Shown: piece by piece, positions 15,368-22,006 of the stretch
Layout: every line of letters begins with the position of its first letter
Numbering within the stretch: the first letter of the stretch is position 1
DNA from: JAXHUE01 sp034189655
GTDB taxonomy: Bacteria; Chloroflexota; Dehalococcoidia; E44-bin15
NCBI GenBank assembly: GCA_034189655.1
Contig: JAXHUE010000019.1
Location: forward strand, 1-37,125
DNA length: 37,125 nt
Direction: 5' to 3'
Program-made: the position numbers and the translations under genes
The notes under the pieces: generated by a model
The model's input: the letters and a program-made list of their open reading frames with translations, nothing else
What the model was told of the DNA's origin: nothing
Databases searched by the model: none

Positions 15368-16479
15368 CCAGGGCGGCCTTCATCTACGACGAGTCGCAGT
15401 CGACGCACGTGCTGCGCGAAGACCACGTGTTCCGTCCCTCCCGGCTCCAGCTGGTCTACGAGCTGCTCCAGTGCTACGGGGCCTTCAAGGGGTCACGCCT
15501 GGTGCCGCCGCGTGTGGCCGAGGAGCGCGAGCTCCTCTCCTTCCACACCCCGGACTACGTGGACGCGGTAGGGCGCCTGAGCCGCGGCGAGGACGTGCCC
15601 GACGCCATCACCTACAACTTCAGCGCCGAGGGCGACAACCCCCCCTACGAGGGCATGTACGAGACCTCGGCACTGGTGGTGGGGGCATCGCTCCGTGCCG
15701 CCGAGCTGGTGGCCAGCGGCGAGGCCGATATCGCCTTCAACATCTCTGGCGGCCTGCACCACGCCGCACCCGACGCCGCCTCCGGCTTCTGCGTATTCAA
15801 CGACGTGGTCATCGCCCTCTCCCACCTGGTGAAGAGCGGGCTCAAGGTGGCATACGTGGACATCGATGCCCACCACGGAGACGGCGTGCAGCATGCCTTC
15901 TACGAGAGCGACCGGGTGCTCACCATCTCGCTCCACGAGTGGGGAAAGTACCTCTTCCCCGGCAGCGGAGAGGTACGCGAGATGGGCACCGGCAGGGGGC
16001 TGGGCTACTCGGTGAACCTGCCCTTTGCCCCGCACACCACCGACGACGTCTACGTGTGGGCCTTCACCGAGGTGGTGCCGCCGCTGGTCGAGCGCTACCA
16101 GCCAGACATACTGGCCACCCAGCTCGGCTGCGATACCCACTACCTGGACCCGCTCACCCACTTCATGCTCACCACCAACGGCTACACCGCGGTGCTCAAG
16201 GAGCTGCGCGCCCTGGCCCCGCGGTGGCTCGCCTTCGGCGGCGGCGGGTACGACATGGGCGTGGTCACCAGGTCGTGGACGCTGGCCTACGGGGCCATGC
16301 TCAACCGAGAGTGGCCCGACGACATCCCCATGGAGTTCAGGGAGCGCTACGGCTTAAAGAGGCTCAGGGACCACGCCGAGCTCGCCATCGACAGCAGGGT
16401 CAGGGAGCAGACACGCGTCTTCGCCGCGCGGAGGGTCGAGGAGATAAAGAGGAACATCTTCCCCCTCCACGACTTCTGA
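15364..16479 (+). CDS. Histone deacetylase superfamily / AcuC-like hydrolase
   Basis: A 371-residue arginase-deacetylase-fold enzyme. It shows the proton-relay pair H132-H133 (GGLHHAAPD), zinc ligands D166/D168/H170 (VDIDAHHGDGVQ), the later CDTH part of the second acidic ligand region, and a C-terminal GGGGYD. All catalytic elements are present, so it should be an active zinc amidohydrolase. Substrates in bacterial relatives include acetyl-lysine on proteins (AcuC acts on acetyl-CoA synthetase) and acetylpolyamines; the sequence cannot choose between them. Its GTG start overlaps the stop of the Mut7-C gene by 4 bases. No acetyl-CoA synthetase gene is nearby. ATP-free chemistry and cytoplasmic location are expected. 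Confidence 0.88.
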   Translation: MTRAAFIYDESQSTHVLREDHVFRPSRLQLVYELLQCYGAFKGSRLVPPRVAEERELLSFHTPDYVDAVGRLSRGEDVPDAITYNFSAEGDNPPYEGMYETSALVVGASLRAAELVASGEADIAFNISGGLHHAAPDAASGFCVFNDVVIALSHLVKSGLKVAYVDIDAHHGDGVQHAFYESDRVLTISLHEWGKYLFPGSGEVREMGTGRGLGYSVNLPFAPHTTDDVYVWAFTEVVPPLVERYQPDILATQLGCDTHYLDPLTHFMLTTNGYTAVLKELRALAPRWLAFGGGGYDMGVVTRSWTLAYGAMLNREWPDDIPMEFRERYGLKRLRDHAELAIDSRVREQTRVFAARRVEEIKRNIFPLHDF

Positions 16480-16528
16480 CCCAGCGCGGCACAGGGGTGG
16501 TCTCCAGCAAACGACCAAAGGAGAGGCT

Positions 16529-17275
16529 GTGTTACTGGACGCCGAGGCAGAGAGGGAGTTCCGCGAGCAGATGGGCACAAGCGGGCTGGGCGACTACCAG
16601 GGGGTCATCTTCCGCCTGGGCTTCAACTTCGAGCGGCTGCCCGGATTCGACCCGGCGCGGCCCGAGCGCTACGGGCTGGATGCCCTCCACGGCTCCCGGG
16701 TCTACCGGGGGAGGCGGGGAGGGCGGGAGCTGCTCTTTGCCCCCACGCTCATGGGGGCGCCGGCGGCCAGCTTCAGCATAGAGCGATACCTCTGCCACTC
16801 GCCGGCATCCCACGGCATAGGTGTGGGGTACTGTGGTGCCCTGCACCCGGATATCGAGGTGGGCAGCATCATCGTCCCCGACAGGGCCAGGATCGGCGAG
16901 GGAACCAGCTCATACTACGGGGCAGGGACGGTCTCCGTGCCCGACCATGAGCTGGTGGAGCTGCTCGTCGCCACGTCGCGGCGCCACGGCTGCGAGCCCT
17001 GGGTGGGAGAGGTCTTCTCCATCGATGCCCCCCTCATGGAGACCCAGGAGTTTATCGCCGGCCTGGCACAGCAGGGCACCCTGGGCATCGACATGGAGAC
17101 CTCGGCCCTGTTCTCCATCGCCTGCTACCACGGCGTGCGGTCGGCCGCCATCTTAGTGGTCTCCGATAAGCCCCACCAGGGCCTCCCCCCGGTGCTGCCC
17201 TTCGCCGACATCGACGCCGTCACCGAGGCAGCCATCAGGATAGCCGTCGAGGCCCTCGCCACCCTGGAGCTCTAG
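16529..17275 (+). CDS. Nucleoside phosphorylase family protein (PNP/UDP superfamily)
   Basis: A 248-residue protein of the PNP_UDP_1 superfamily, which splits nucleosides to base and ribose 1-phosphate (or hydrolyses MTA/SAH). It shows GVGYCGALHPDIEVGSIIV (the glycine-rich phosphate/ribose region), the family sequence GIDMETSALFSIA with the ribose-binding M-E pair, and AILVVSDKPHQG with the catalytic-loop Asp. The GTG start at 16529 has AGGAGAGG just upstream. It is the last gene of the plus-strand run, 49 bases after the deacetylase-like gene. Uridine phosphorylase-like activity is as likely as purine nucleoside phosphorylase. Confidence 0.82.
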   Translation: MLLDAEAEREFREQMGTSGLGDYQGVIFRLGFNFERLPGFDPARPERYGLDALHGSRVYRGRRGGRELLFAPTLMGAPAASFSIERYLCHSPASHGIGVGYCGALHPDIEVGSIIVPDRARIGEGTSSYYGAGTVSVPDHELVELLVATSRRHGCEPWVGEVFSIDAPLMETQEFIAGLAQQGTLGIDMETSALFSIACYHGVRSAAILVVSDKPHQGLPPVLPFADIDAVTEAAIRIAVEALATLEL

Positions 17276-17277
17276 GC

Positions 17278-17301
17278 ACGGCCCCCGGTCGAAAGGGCCG
17301 T
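17278..17301 (+). terminator. Weak hairpin after the nucleoside phosphorylase gene
   Basis: ACGGCCC (17278-17284) pairs with GGGCCGT (17295-17301) around a 10-base loop, three bases after the stop. There is no T-tract, so it is at best a weak or factor-dependent terminator. Confidence 0.35.
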
Positions 17302-17328
17302 CACCCAGCGCCGCGAAAGGGGAGCCTT

Positions 17329-17525
17329 TGAGGTATAGTTATGCTTTTTAGTGATTATTTATCTATATTGTATGATAGCAATGATTAGTAGCCCCTATAA
17401 GCGTTAATTGATATCGATTATACTATAATTACATATGCAGGCATCATACGTCCTATGTTAGCCGATAGTAAGCATAATATGATATATGCGGGATATAGTG
17501 GGCTATTCAGTGGGGAATTATACAG
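17329..17525. other. A+T-rich non-coding island between convergent genes
   Basis: Bases 17341-17520 contain 59 G or C out of 180 (about 33%), far below the surrounding genes. The island lies between the end of a plus-strand gene and the end of the minus-strand sulfur operon, with no open frame of note. It holds an imperfect inverted pair, TAGCCCCTATA (17389-17399) and TATAGTGGGCTA (17494-17505), and a dif-like sequence. It could be a terminus-associated site, a remnant of foreign DNA or a duplex-unwinding region. Confidence 0.6.
17467..17494 (-). other. Candidate dif-like XerC/XerD recombination site
   Basis: Read on the minus strand, the 28 bases split into 11 + 6 + 11: ATCCCGCATAT, ATCATA, TTATGCTTACT. 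The E. coli dif site has GGTGCGCATAA, TGTATA, TTATGTTAAAT; 17 of 28 positions agree, including the CGCATA core on the XerC side and 8 of 11 in the XerD arm. The end TTATG...ACT also matches the Bacillus dif XerD arm. Its place in an A+T-rich gap between convergent genes suits a dimer-resolution site. The match could be chance in such A+T-rich DNA. Confidence 0.3.
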
Positions 17526-17549
17526 GAGATGGGCGCGGTGCGGAGGCCC

Positions 17550-17885
17550 CTACGCCCCCGCCCCCAGCTCCCCGTCCATCCAGTCCAGGTAGTCCTGGCT
17601 TGCGGCCACGATGGGCAGGGCGATGACCTCGGGGACTTCGTAGCAGCTATTCTCCCTCACCAGCTCGCACAGGCGGTCCATCAGGTGCGCCTTGGTCTTC
17701 ACCACGAGCAGGGACTCGTTGGTGGCATCTACCTTCCCCTGCCACCAGAACTTGGAGCGCACCCCGGGCACGATGTTGACACAGGCGGCCACCCTGTTGG
17801 AGACCAGCAACTGGGATATCTTCTCGCCCTCGATGTGGTTGCTGGTGGTGATGAACACCACCAGGTACTCCTCCGCATCGGCCAT
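17550..17885 (-). CDS. cutA: Divalent-cation tolerance protein CutA
   Basis: A 111-residue CutA1 protein, a trimeric cytoplasmic protein linked to copper and divalent-metal tolerance. It has the family's core: VVFITTSNHIEGEKISQLLV, the VAACVNIVPGVRSKFWW block with the conserved Cys and aromatic W, the ESLLVVKTKAHLMDRL strand, and the YEVPEVIALPI motif. Length is normal. It is the last gene of the minus-strand sulfur operon: the ATG lies 3 bases after the UPF0280 stop. The link to sulfur genes may be indirect (metal-thiol stress). The biochemical role of CutA remains uncertain across the family. Confidence 0.93.
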   Translation of the reverse strand: MADAEEYLVVFITTSNHIEGEKISQLLVSNRVAACVNIVPGVRSKFWWQGKVDATNESLLVVKTKAHLMDRLCELVRENSCYEVPEVIALPIVAASQDYLDWMDGELGAGA

Positions 17886-17888
17886 TTC

Positions 17889-18614
17889 CTACTCCACGGC
17901 AGAGAGTTTCACCGCACCCCACACCCCCAGCTCTGGCCCCCTTATTATAACCAATCCTCGCAGTCCTTCAATACCCTGGGCGCACTCCAGCCCCCTGGCG
18001 ATATCTGCGTCCTCTTTCACCATGTTACCTATCGCCGTGGCGGCGGCGTCGGCCAGGGCGGTACAGGGGGAGAGCACGATGACGGCGTCGGCCCGCCCGA
18101 AGCTCAAGGAGTGGCCCACCGTCCCCGACGACGTGCAGATGCCCAGGGGGGTGTCCTCGGGCGCCACCTCCAGGCACAGCCTCCCGCTGAAGGGGGAGTC
18201 CCCGGCATAGATGCCCACCCGGCTATAGCCCTCCACCTTCATGAAGATGTCGCCGCCGTTCTCCACGATGACCTCTGGCGAAGAGCGTAGCAGCTCCCGG
18301 CCTACCCGCTCGGCGATGGCGCCGGCCACCGCCGCCATGGGGCCTACCCCCACCCTGCTGGCCGCCTGGGCCATCTCCTTCACTATGTCCGCTGCGTCCT
18401 CGGCGACGGGGATGGGGTGAAGCGAGGTGAGAAAGTCGGGGTTACCGGCGATGTACCGCTCCAGGGGGGCACGGCACCTCACGATGGCACCGCGCGCCTC
18501 CTCGCCCAGGTCGCTGCGGGCCCTGATCCAGAGGTCGGTCTCCCCCACCACGGCGATGAATGAGACCAGACCCTCGCCCGTTATCCAGTGCCGGTACTGC
18601 CTCGGCTGGTACAT
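17889..18614 (-). CDS. UPF0280 family protein (COG2122, ApbE-like fold)
   Basis: A 241-residue UPF0280 protein, related in fold to the flavin transferase ApbE. Conserved blocks include GVGPMAAVAGAIAE, VIVENGGDIFMKV and LGICTSSGTVGHSLSFGRADAVIVLS, all matching the family. In Methanosarcina the COG2122 protein MA1715 was reported to aid sulfide assimilation into homocysteine, together with the DUF39 and NIL-ferredoxin proteins; I recall this from the literature. Both partners lie directly upstream here (4 bases to the NIL-ferredoxin gene). This operon placement supports a sulfur-transfer role over flavinylation. No flavinylated partner (RnfG/NqrC type) is nearby. Confidence 0.85.
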   Translation of the reverse strand: MYQPRQYRHWITGEGLVSFIAVVGETDLWIRARSDLGEEARGAIVRCRAPLERYIAGNPDFLTSLHPIPVAEDAADIVKEMAQAASRVGVGPMAAVAGAIAERVGRELLRSSPEVIVENGGDIFMKVEGYSRVGIYAGDSPFSGRLCLEVAPEDTPLGICTSSGTVGHSLSFGRADAVIVLSPCTALADAAATAIGNMVKEDADIARGLECAQGIEGLRGLVIIRGPELGVWGAVKLSAVE

Positions 18615-18618
18615 ACCA

Positions 18619-19029
18619 CTAGAGGTGCACTTCCATGGCCCGCGGTGGACAGGGAAGGACGCACAGCTCGCATGCAGTGCACTTGTCCTCGTAGAACTTC
18701 ACCTCCCCGGTCCTGGGGTCGAGCGCCAGGGCGCCGGTGGGACAGATGACCACGCACGCACCACAGTGAGTACACCTGGCGTCGTTGCGCACGATATTCT
18801 GGCCCAGCGACTGTATCCTGACCCCCGCCTCCTGGAGGTACGCGATGCCCCTCTTGTAGTCCTCTCTCGTGCCCGAGAGCTCCAGCACCAGGAGCCCCTC
18901 CTCGTTGGGGGTCACCGATGCCTTAAGGATATTGAGCACCAGGTTGTAGTCCCGCACCAGCCGATAGATTATGGGCTGGTCTACGAGCCTGGTGGGAAAG
19001 TGTAGCACTACCCTCTTCGCTACAGCCAT
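18619..19029 (-). CDS. NIL-domain plus 2[4Fe-4S] ferredoxin, homocysteine synthesis partner
   Basis: A 136-residue protein with an N-terminal NIL domain (residues about 4-78, RVVLHFPTRLVDQPIIYRLV) and a C-terminal double-cluster ferredoxin: C86-x2-C-x2-C-x3-C96 and C117-x2-C-x2-C-x3-C127. The same NIL-ferredoxin layout is found in Methanosarcina MA1822, which works with the DUF39 protein to convert aspartate semialdehyde and sulfide to homocysteine. Here it lies 20 bases after the DUF39 gene, with GGAG 7 bases before its ATG. Its clusters probably supply the electrons needed for the reductive sulfur insertion. Proteins of this layout also occur beside other metal or sulfur genes, so context carries the call. 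Confidence 0.88.
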   Translation of the reverse strand: MAVAKRVVLHFPTRLVDQPIIYRLVRDYNLVLNILKASVTPNEEGLLVLELSGTREDYKRGIAYLQEAGVRIQSLGQNIVRNDARCTHCGACVVICPTGALALDPRTGEVKFYEDKCTACELCVLPCPPRAMEVHL

Positions 19030-19049
19030 ATCTCACTCCTCACTCGTTC

Positions 19050-20273
19050 TCACCCATCGATGGCGCGCTCCTTGAGTGGCTTCAAGGTCACGCCCGACTC
19101 CACGCCGGGCAGCGGCGCCACCGGCTCGGTGAGCAGGAACTCGCCCCTGGAGATCCACTCCTTGAGCGTGCTCGCTATCTGCACCGCCCTGGGATAGCTG
19201 GAGAGCGACGCCGTGGGCACCTCCTTACCCTGTATCACGATGCGCCCGCTCCTGAGCTGGGCGTAGCTCACCTCGTCCAGGACATCGGGCCGGCGCTGGG
19301 GAAAGACCTCGGCGTAGTCTATCACCGGGGTCACTATCTCCTCGTTGCGTACCGCAGTGCGGCGCAGTACATCCTCGTTTAAGATGGGGATGGGCACGCC
19401 GATGCCCACGGTCAGGGTGCAGCCGTAGCCCATCATGCTGGTCCCCACCAGCCACCGGGGGCTCATCTGCTTTAAGTCCCCGATGACCGCGAGCGTCCCC
19501 GCCGGCCTTCGCGGCACCCCGTTCTCCGAGCGCAGGGCGGTGGGGTTGTGCTGTGTGCCATGCCAGGCAACGTAGCCGATGCCGCCGCCCAGGAATATCC
19601 TGGTCCCGATACCTATGGTCTCGTAGTAAGGGTCGTTGAGCAGCGGCGAGAGCTGGCCCGCCGAGCAGTAGTTGGCGTTGCCTAGGTTGGGTTTGAGCAC
19701 GCCCATGTAGGTGTAGATGGTCCTGCCCGAGAGGTTCACCGCCACGCCGTAGTTCTGGTAGGCGTTCCTCGCGTTGAAGAGCACCGCCTCGTTTAAGTCT
19801 GCTATGTTGACCCAGGTCTCCAGCCTCTTCCGCGGGTAGCAGTCCGTGCCGTAGGCGGTGACCTCCAGCCTCACGTCCTTGCCCGCCACCAGCTCCTCGA
19901 TCACGTGCCCGCCCCCGTAGTTGAAGGGGCCGGGGTGCACCCGGTTCCGGGGGTCGTCGTCGGGGATGGCCGTGGCACCGAGGAATATGTCCACGGCGGC
20001 GATCCCGGTGTACACCGGGACGTCGTTCAAGTAGGCCCTGCCGCCACCTATCTTTATCCTGGGCTGGGTGTGCCCCACGTTGAAGTACGCCCCGGAGGAG
20101 CACATGGGGCCGAAGGTCCCCGTGGTCACCACGTCCACCTCCCGCGCCACCTGGGCAACGCCCTTCTTCTCCACCAGGTCGATGACCTCTTCAGCGGTCA
20201 CCACCACTGCCTGGCCCCGCCCTATCTTCTCGTTTATCTCTGCGATGGTCTTCGTCACCTCGATATCCTCCAT
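19050..20273 (-). CDS. Homocysteine biosynthesis protein, DUF39 (COG1900) family
   Basis: A 407-residue DUF39 protein. In methanogens this family (MA1821 in Methanosarcina acetivorans) makes homocysteine from aspartate semialdehyde and sulfide, replacing the acyl-homoserine route. The sequence opens with KTIAEINEKIGRGQAVVVTAEE and has conserved cysteines at C58 (TFGPMCSSGAYF), C145 (YGTDCYPRKR) and C203 (NANYCSAGQLSP); C58 and C145 are the likely sulfur-handling pair. Unlike the archaeal long form it has no CBS domain pair; the accessory NIL-ferredoxin is encoded next door. It follows cysE by 18 bases. It is cytoplasmic and the start at 20273 is the only sensible one. Confidence 0.92.
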   Translation of the reverse strand: MEDIEVTKTIAEINEKIGRGQAVVVTAEEVIDLVEKKGVAQVAREVDVVTTGTFGPMCSSGAYFNVGHTQPRIKIGGGRAYLNDVPVYTGIAAVDIFLGATAIPDDDPRNRVHPGPFNYGGGHVIEELVAGKDVRLEVTAYGTDCYPRKRLETWVNIADLNEAVLFNARNAYQNYGVAVNLSGRTIYTYMGVLKPNLGNANYCSAGQLSPLLNDPYYETIGIGTRIFLGGGIGYVAWHGTQHNPTALRSENGVPRRPAGTLAVIGDLKQMSPRWLVGTSMMGYGCTLTVGIGVPIPILNEDVLRRTAVRNEEIVTPVIDYAEVFPQRRPDVLDEVSYAQLRSGRIVIQGKEVPTASLSSYPRAVQIASTLKEWISRGEFLLTEPVAPLPGVESGVTLKPLKERAIDG

Positions 20274-20291
20274 GAACGCTAGGCGCCTTAT

Positions 20292-21005
20292 CTATCCATC
20301 GACTGTACTGTTGTGCATGCCGTCCTTGCCCCCTGTATCCGCCCGGGGGCGGGACATACCGAGCGACTCCTCTACCAGTCGCAGGCGCTCCTCCAGCGCC
20401 ATCTGCTCACCGCGCACCGAGCGCAGCGCATCATTGACCGGGTCGGGCAGGCTGCCGTGCTCCAGGTCACGGGCCGGTATCTGGGCCTCACCCACTACTC
20501 GCCCCGGGACGCCGACCACCGTGCAGCCCGGCGCCACCGACTGCACCACCACCGAGCCGGCACCCACCCGTGCGCCGTCGCCCACGGTGATGGCGCCGAG
20601 GAGCGTGGCCCCGGCACCGACGACCACGTTGTTGCCGATGGTGGGGTGGCGCTTCTTCCGCTCGTGGCTGGTGCCCCCCAGGACCACCCCCTGGTATAAG
20701 AGCACGTCATCGCCTATCTCCGTCGTCTCCCCGATGACGATGCCCATGCCGTGGTCGATGAAGAAGCGCCTGCCGATGGTGGCACCGGGGTGTATCTCTA
20801 TGCCGGTGCAGAAGCGGTTAATGTGCGAGAGCAGGCGCGCGGTGAGCCGCAGGTGGTGCCGCCACAGGAAGTGGGCCCATCGATGGGCCCACAGGGCGTG
20901 CAGCCCCGGGTAGCACAGCAGCACCTCGACGATGCTCCTGGCCGCCGGGTCCTTGGCGAAGACAGTCCTTACGTCCTCTCTGAAAACGCGCAAGGGTTTA
21001 CGCAC
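20292..21005 (-). CDS. cysE: Serine O-acetyltransferase
   Basis: A 237-residue CysE/EpsC-type enzyme that acetylates serine with acetyl-CoA, the first step of cysteine synthesis. It has the N-terminal helical part (REDVRTVFAKDPAARS...GLHALWAHRWAHFLW) and the left-handed beta-helix of hexapeptide repeats: GIEIHPGATIGRRFFIDHGMGIVIGETT, then IGNNVVVGAGATLLG. The catalytic Asp-His of IDHGMG is present. The C-terminal tail of about 60 residues is longer than in EpsC proteins and low in structure. The GTG start at 21005 has GGAGGGGAG upstream. It heads the five-gene sulfur operon, and its promoter lies in the divergent region with sufC. The partner O-acetylserine sulfhydrylase (CysK) is not in the window. 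Confidence 0.93.
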   Translation of the reverse strand: MRKPLRVFREDVRTVFAKDPAARSIVEVLLCYPGLHALWAHRWAHFLWRHHLRLTARLLSHINRFCTGIEIHPGATIGRRFFIDHGMGIVIGETTEIGDDVLLYQGVVLGGTSHERKKRHPTIGNNVVVGAGATLLGAITVGDGARVGAGSVVVQSVAPGCTVVGVPGRVVGEAQIPARDLEHGSLPDPVNDALRSVRGEQMALEERLRLVEESLGMSRPRADTGGKDGMHNSTVDG

Positions 21006-21020
21006 CCGCTCCCCTCCGAG

Positions 21021-21035
21021 GTGAAATTATATCAC
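21021..21035 (-). promoter_or_regulatory. Extended -10 promoter with overlapping palindrome at the sulfur operon
   Basis: On the minus strand TG-A-TATAAT forms an extended -10 element (TATAAT at 21031-21026). There is no good -35 at the right distance. The same 15 bases form an imperfect palindrome, GTGA-N7-TCAC, covering the -10, as a repressor or redox-regulator site would. The heptamer ATATCAC (21029-21035) recurs at 21134-21140. Confidence 0.45.
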
Positions 21036-21135
21036 TATTCCTATAATAATGGTGATAATAACACAGGGCTGTCGCCCCGTCAAGCCCTGGAGCCTCCCTC
21101 GGCACCACGAGGCGATAATCAGTACACCATATCAT

Positions 21136-21147
21136 ATCACGTGTGAT
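21136..21147. promoter_or_regulatory. Short inverted repeat in the cysE/sufC divergent region
   Basis: ATCAC (21136-21140) and GTGAT (21143-21147) are separated by GT. It lies 50-60 bases upstream of the sufC promoter, in the A+T-rich stretch that separates the cysE and sufC units. A further weak repeat, GTG-N7-CAC, is at 21052-21064. An operator is possible, but the arms are only 5 bases. Confidence 0.3.
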
Positions 21148-21199
21148 TTGCCAAGGAGTGCACCCTCACCGGCCCAGGGCGCGGCGAAAGCGGCCATCC

Positions 21200-21228
21200 T
21201 TGCACAAATGCCCGGGAGATACTACAAT
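21200..21228 (+). promoter_or_regulatory. Candidate sufC promoter overlapping the start codon
   Basis: TTGCAC (21200-21205), a 17-base spacer and TACAAT (21223-21228). The -10 runs into ATG 21227, so a transcript from this promoter would start near 21235 and translate from ATG 21275 instead. This bears on which SufC start is real. Confidence 0.35.
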
Positions 21229-22006
21229 GAGTGTGATGAGCGCGACAGAAGGAACCTGCGAGGGTGCACGGGCCATGCTGCAGCTTACCGACCTTACGGT
21301 AGAGGTAGATGGCAAGGAGATAATCCACGACGTGAGCTTGAGCGTCGATGTGGGAGAGACCCACGTCCTCTTCGGCCCCAACGGCAGCGGCAAGACGACG
21401 CTGCTCATGTCGATAATGGGGTTTCCCCGCTACAAGATAACCGGGGGCTGCATAGCCTTCAAGGGGCAGGATGTCACCGCCCTCTCCGTCGATGAGAGGG
21501 CGCGCCTGGGCATGGGCGTCGCCTTCCAGCGCCCGCCGGCGGTTCGGGGCATAAAGACCAGGGACGTGGTGCGGGCCTGTCTCGGCGGCCGCGAGGACGG
21601 CGACATCGTCGACCGGCTGGCATCGCGGCTGAACCTGGAGGAGCTGCTCGAGCGCGAGGTAAACCGCGGCTTCTCCGGGGGCGAGATCAAGCGCTCCGAG
21701 CTCCTCCAGCTCATCGCCCAGGGCCCGGAGCTGGTCCTCCTCGACGAGCCCGACTCCGGCGTCGACCTGGTGAACATCTCCCTGGTGGGGGAGATGATAA
21801 ACGAGCTGCTGCAGAAAGACCGACTGCGCACCAGGTCGAGCTCAGGCCTGCTCATCACCCACACCGGGCACATCCTGGACTACGTCGTCGCCGACAAGGC
21901 CTACGTCCTGCTAAACGGCACCATCTGGTGCCATGGAAACCCCAGGGAGCTCCTCGCCAGCATCAAGAGCCATGGCTACGAGAGGTGTGCCACGTGTCAG
22001 AAATGA
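21227..22006 (+). CDS. sufC: SufC-like Fe-S assembly ABC ATPase
   Basis: A 259-residue soluble ABC ATPase of Fe-S cluster assembly. It shows Walker A GPNGSGKT (50-57), the Q-loop in GVAFQRPPAVRG, the signature FSGGEIKRSELLQ, Walker B ELVLLDEPDSGVDL (the SufC form with D-S-G-V-D) and the switch His in LLITHTGH. SufC binds SufB or SufD and drives the scaffold with ATP. The ATG 21227 has GGGAG 8 bases upstream; ATG 21275 (MLQLTDLTVEVDGK) matches the usual SufC N-terminus and fits the promoter above, so the first 16 residues may be absent. It overlaps the SufB-like gene. No SufS, SufU or SufD gene is in view. Confidence 0.88.
   Translation: MSVMSATEGTCEGARAMLQLTDLTVEVDGKEIIHDVSLSVDVGETHVLFGPNGSGKTTLLMSIMGFPRYKITGGCIAFKGQDVTALSVDERARLGMGVAFQRPPAVRGIKTRDVVRACLGGREDGDIVDRLASRLNLEELLEREVNRGFSGGEIKRSELLQLIAQGPELVLLDEPDSGVDLVNISLVGEMINELLQKDRLRTRSSSGLLITHTGHILDYVVADKAYVLLNGTIWCHGNPRELLASIKSHGYERCATCQK

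Noticed and set aside
17431..17475. Very short reading frame starting at the ATG in the A+T-rich island.
   Set aside because: Eight codons, no ribosome site, no conserved feature; considered chance.
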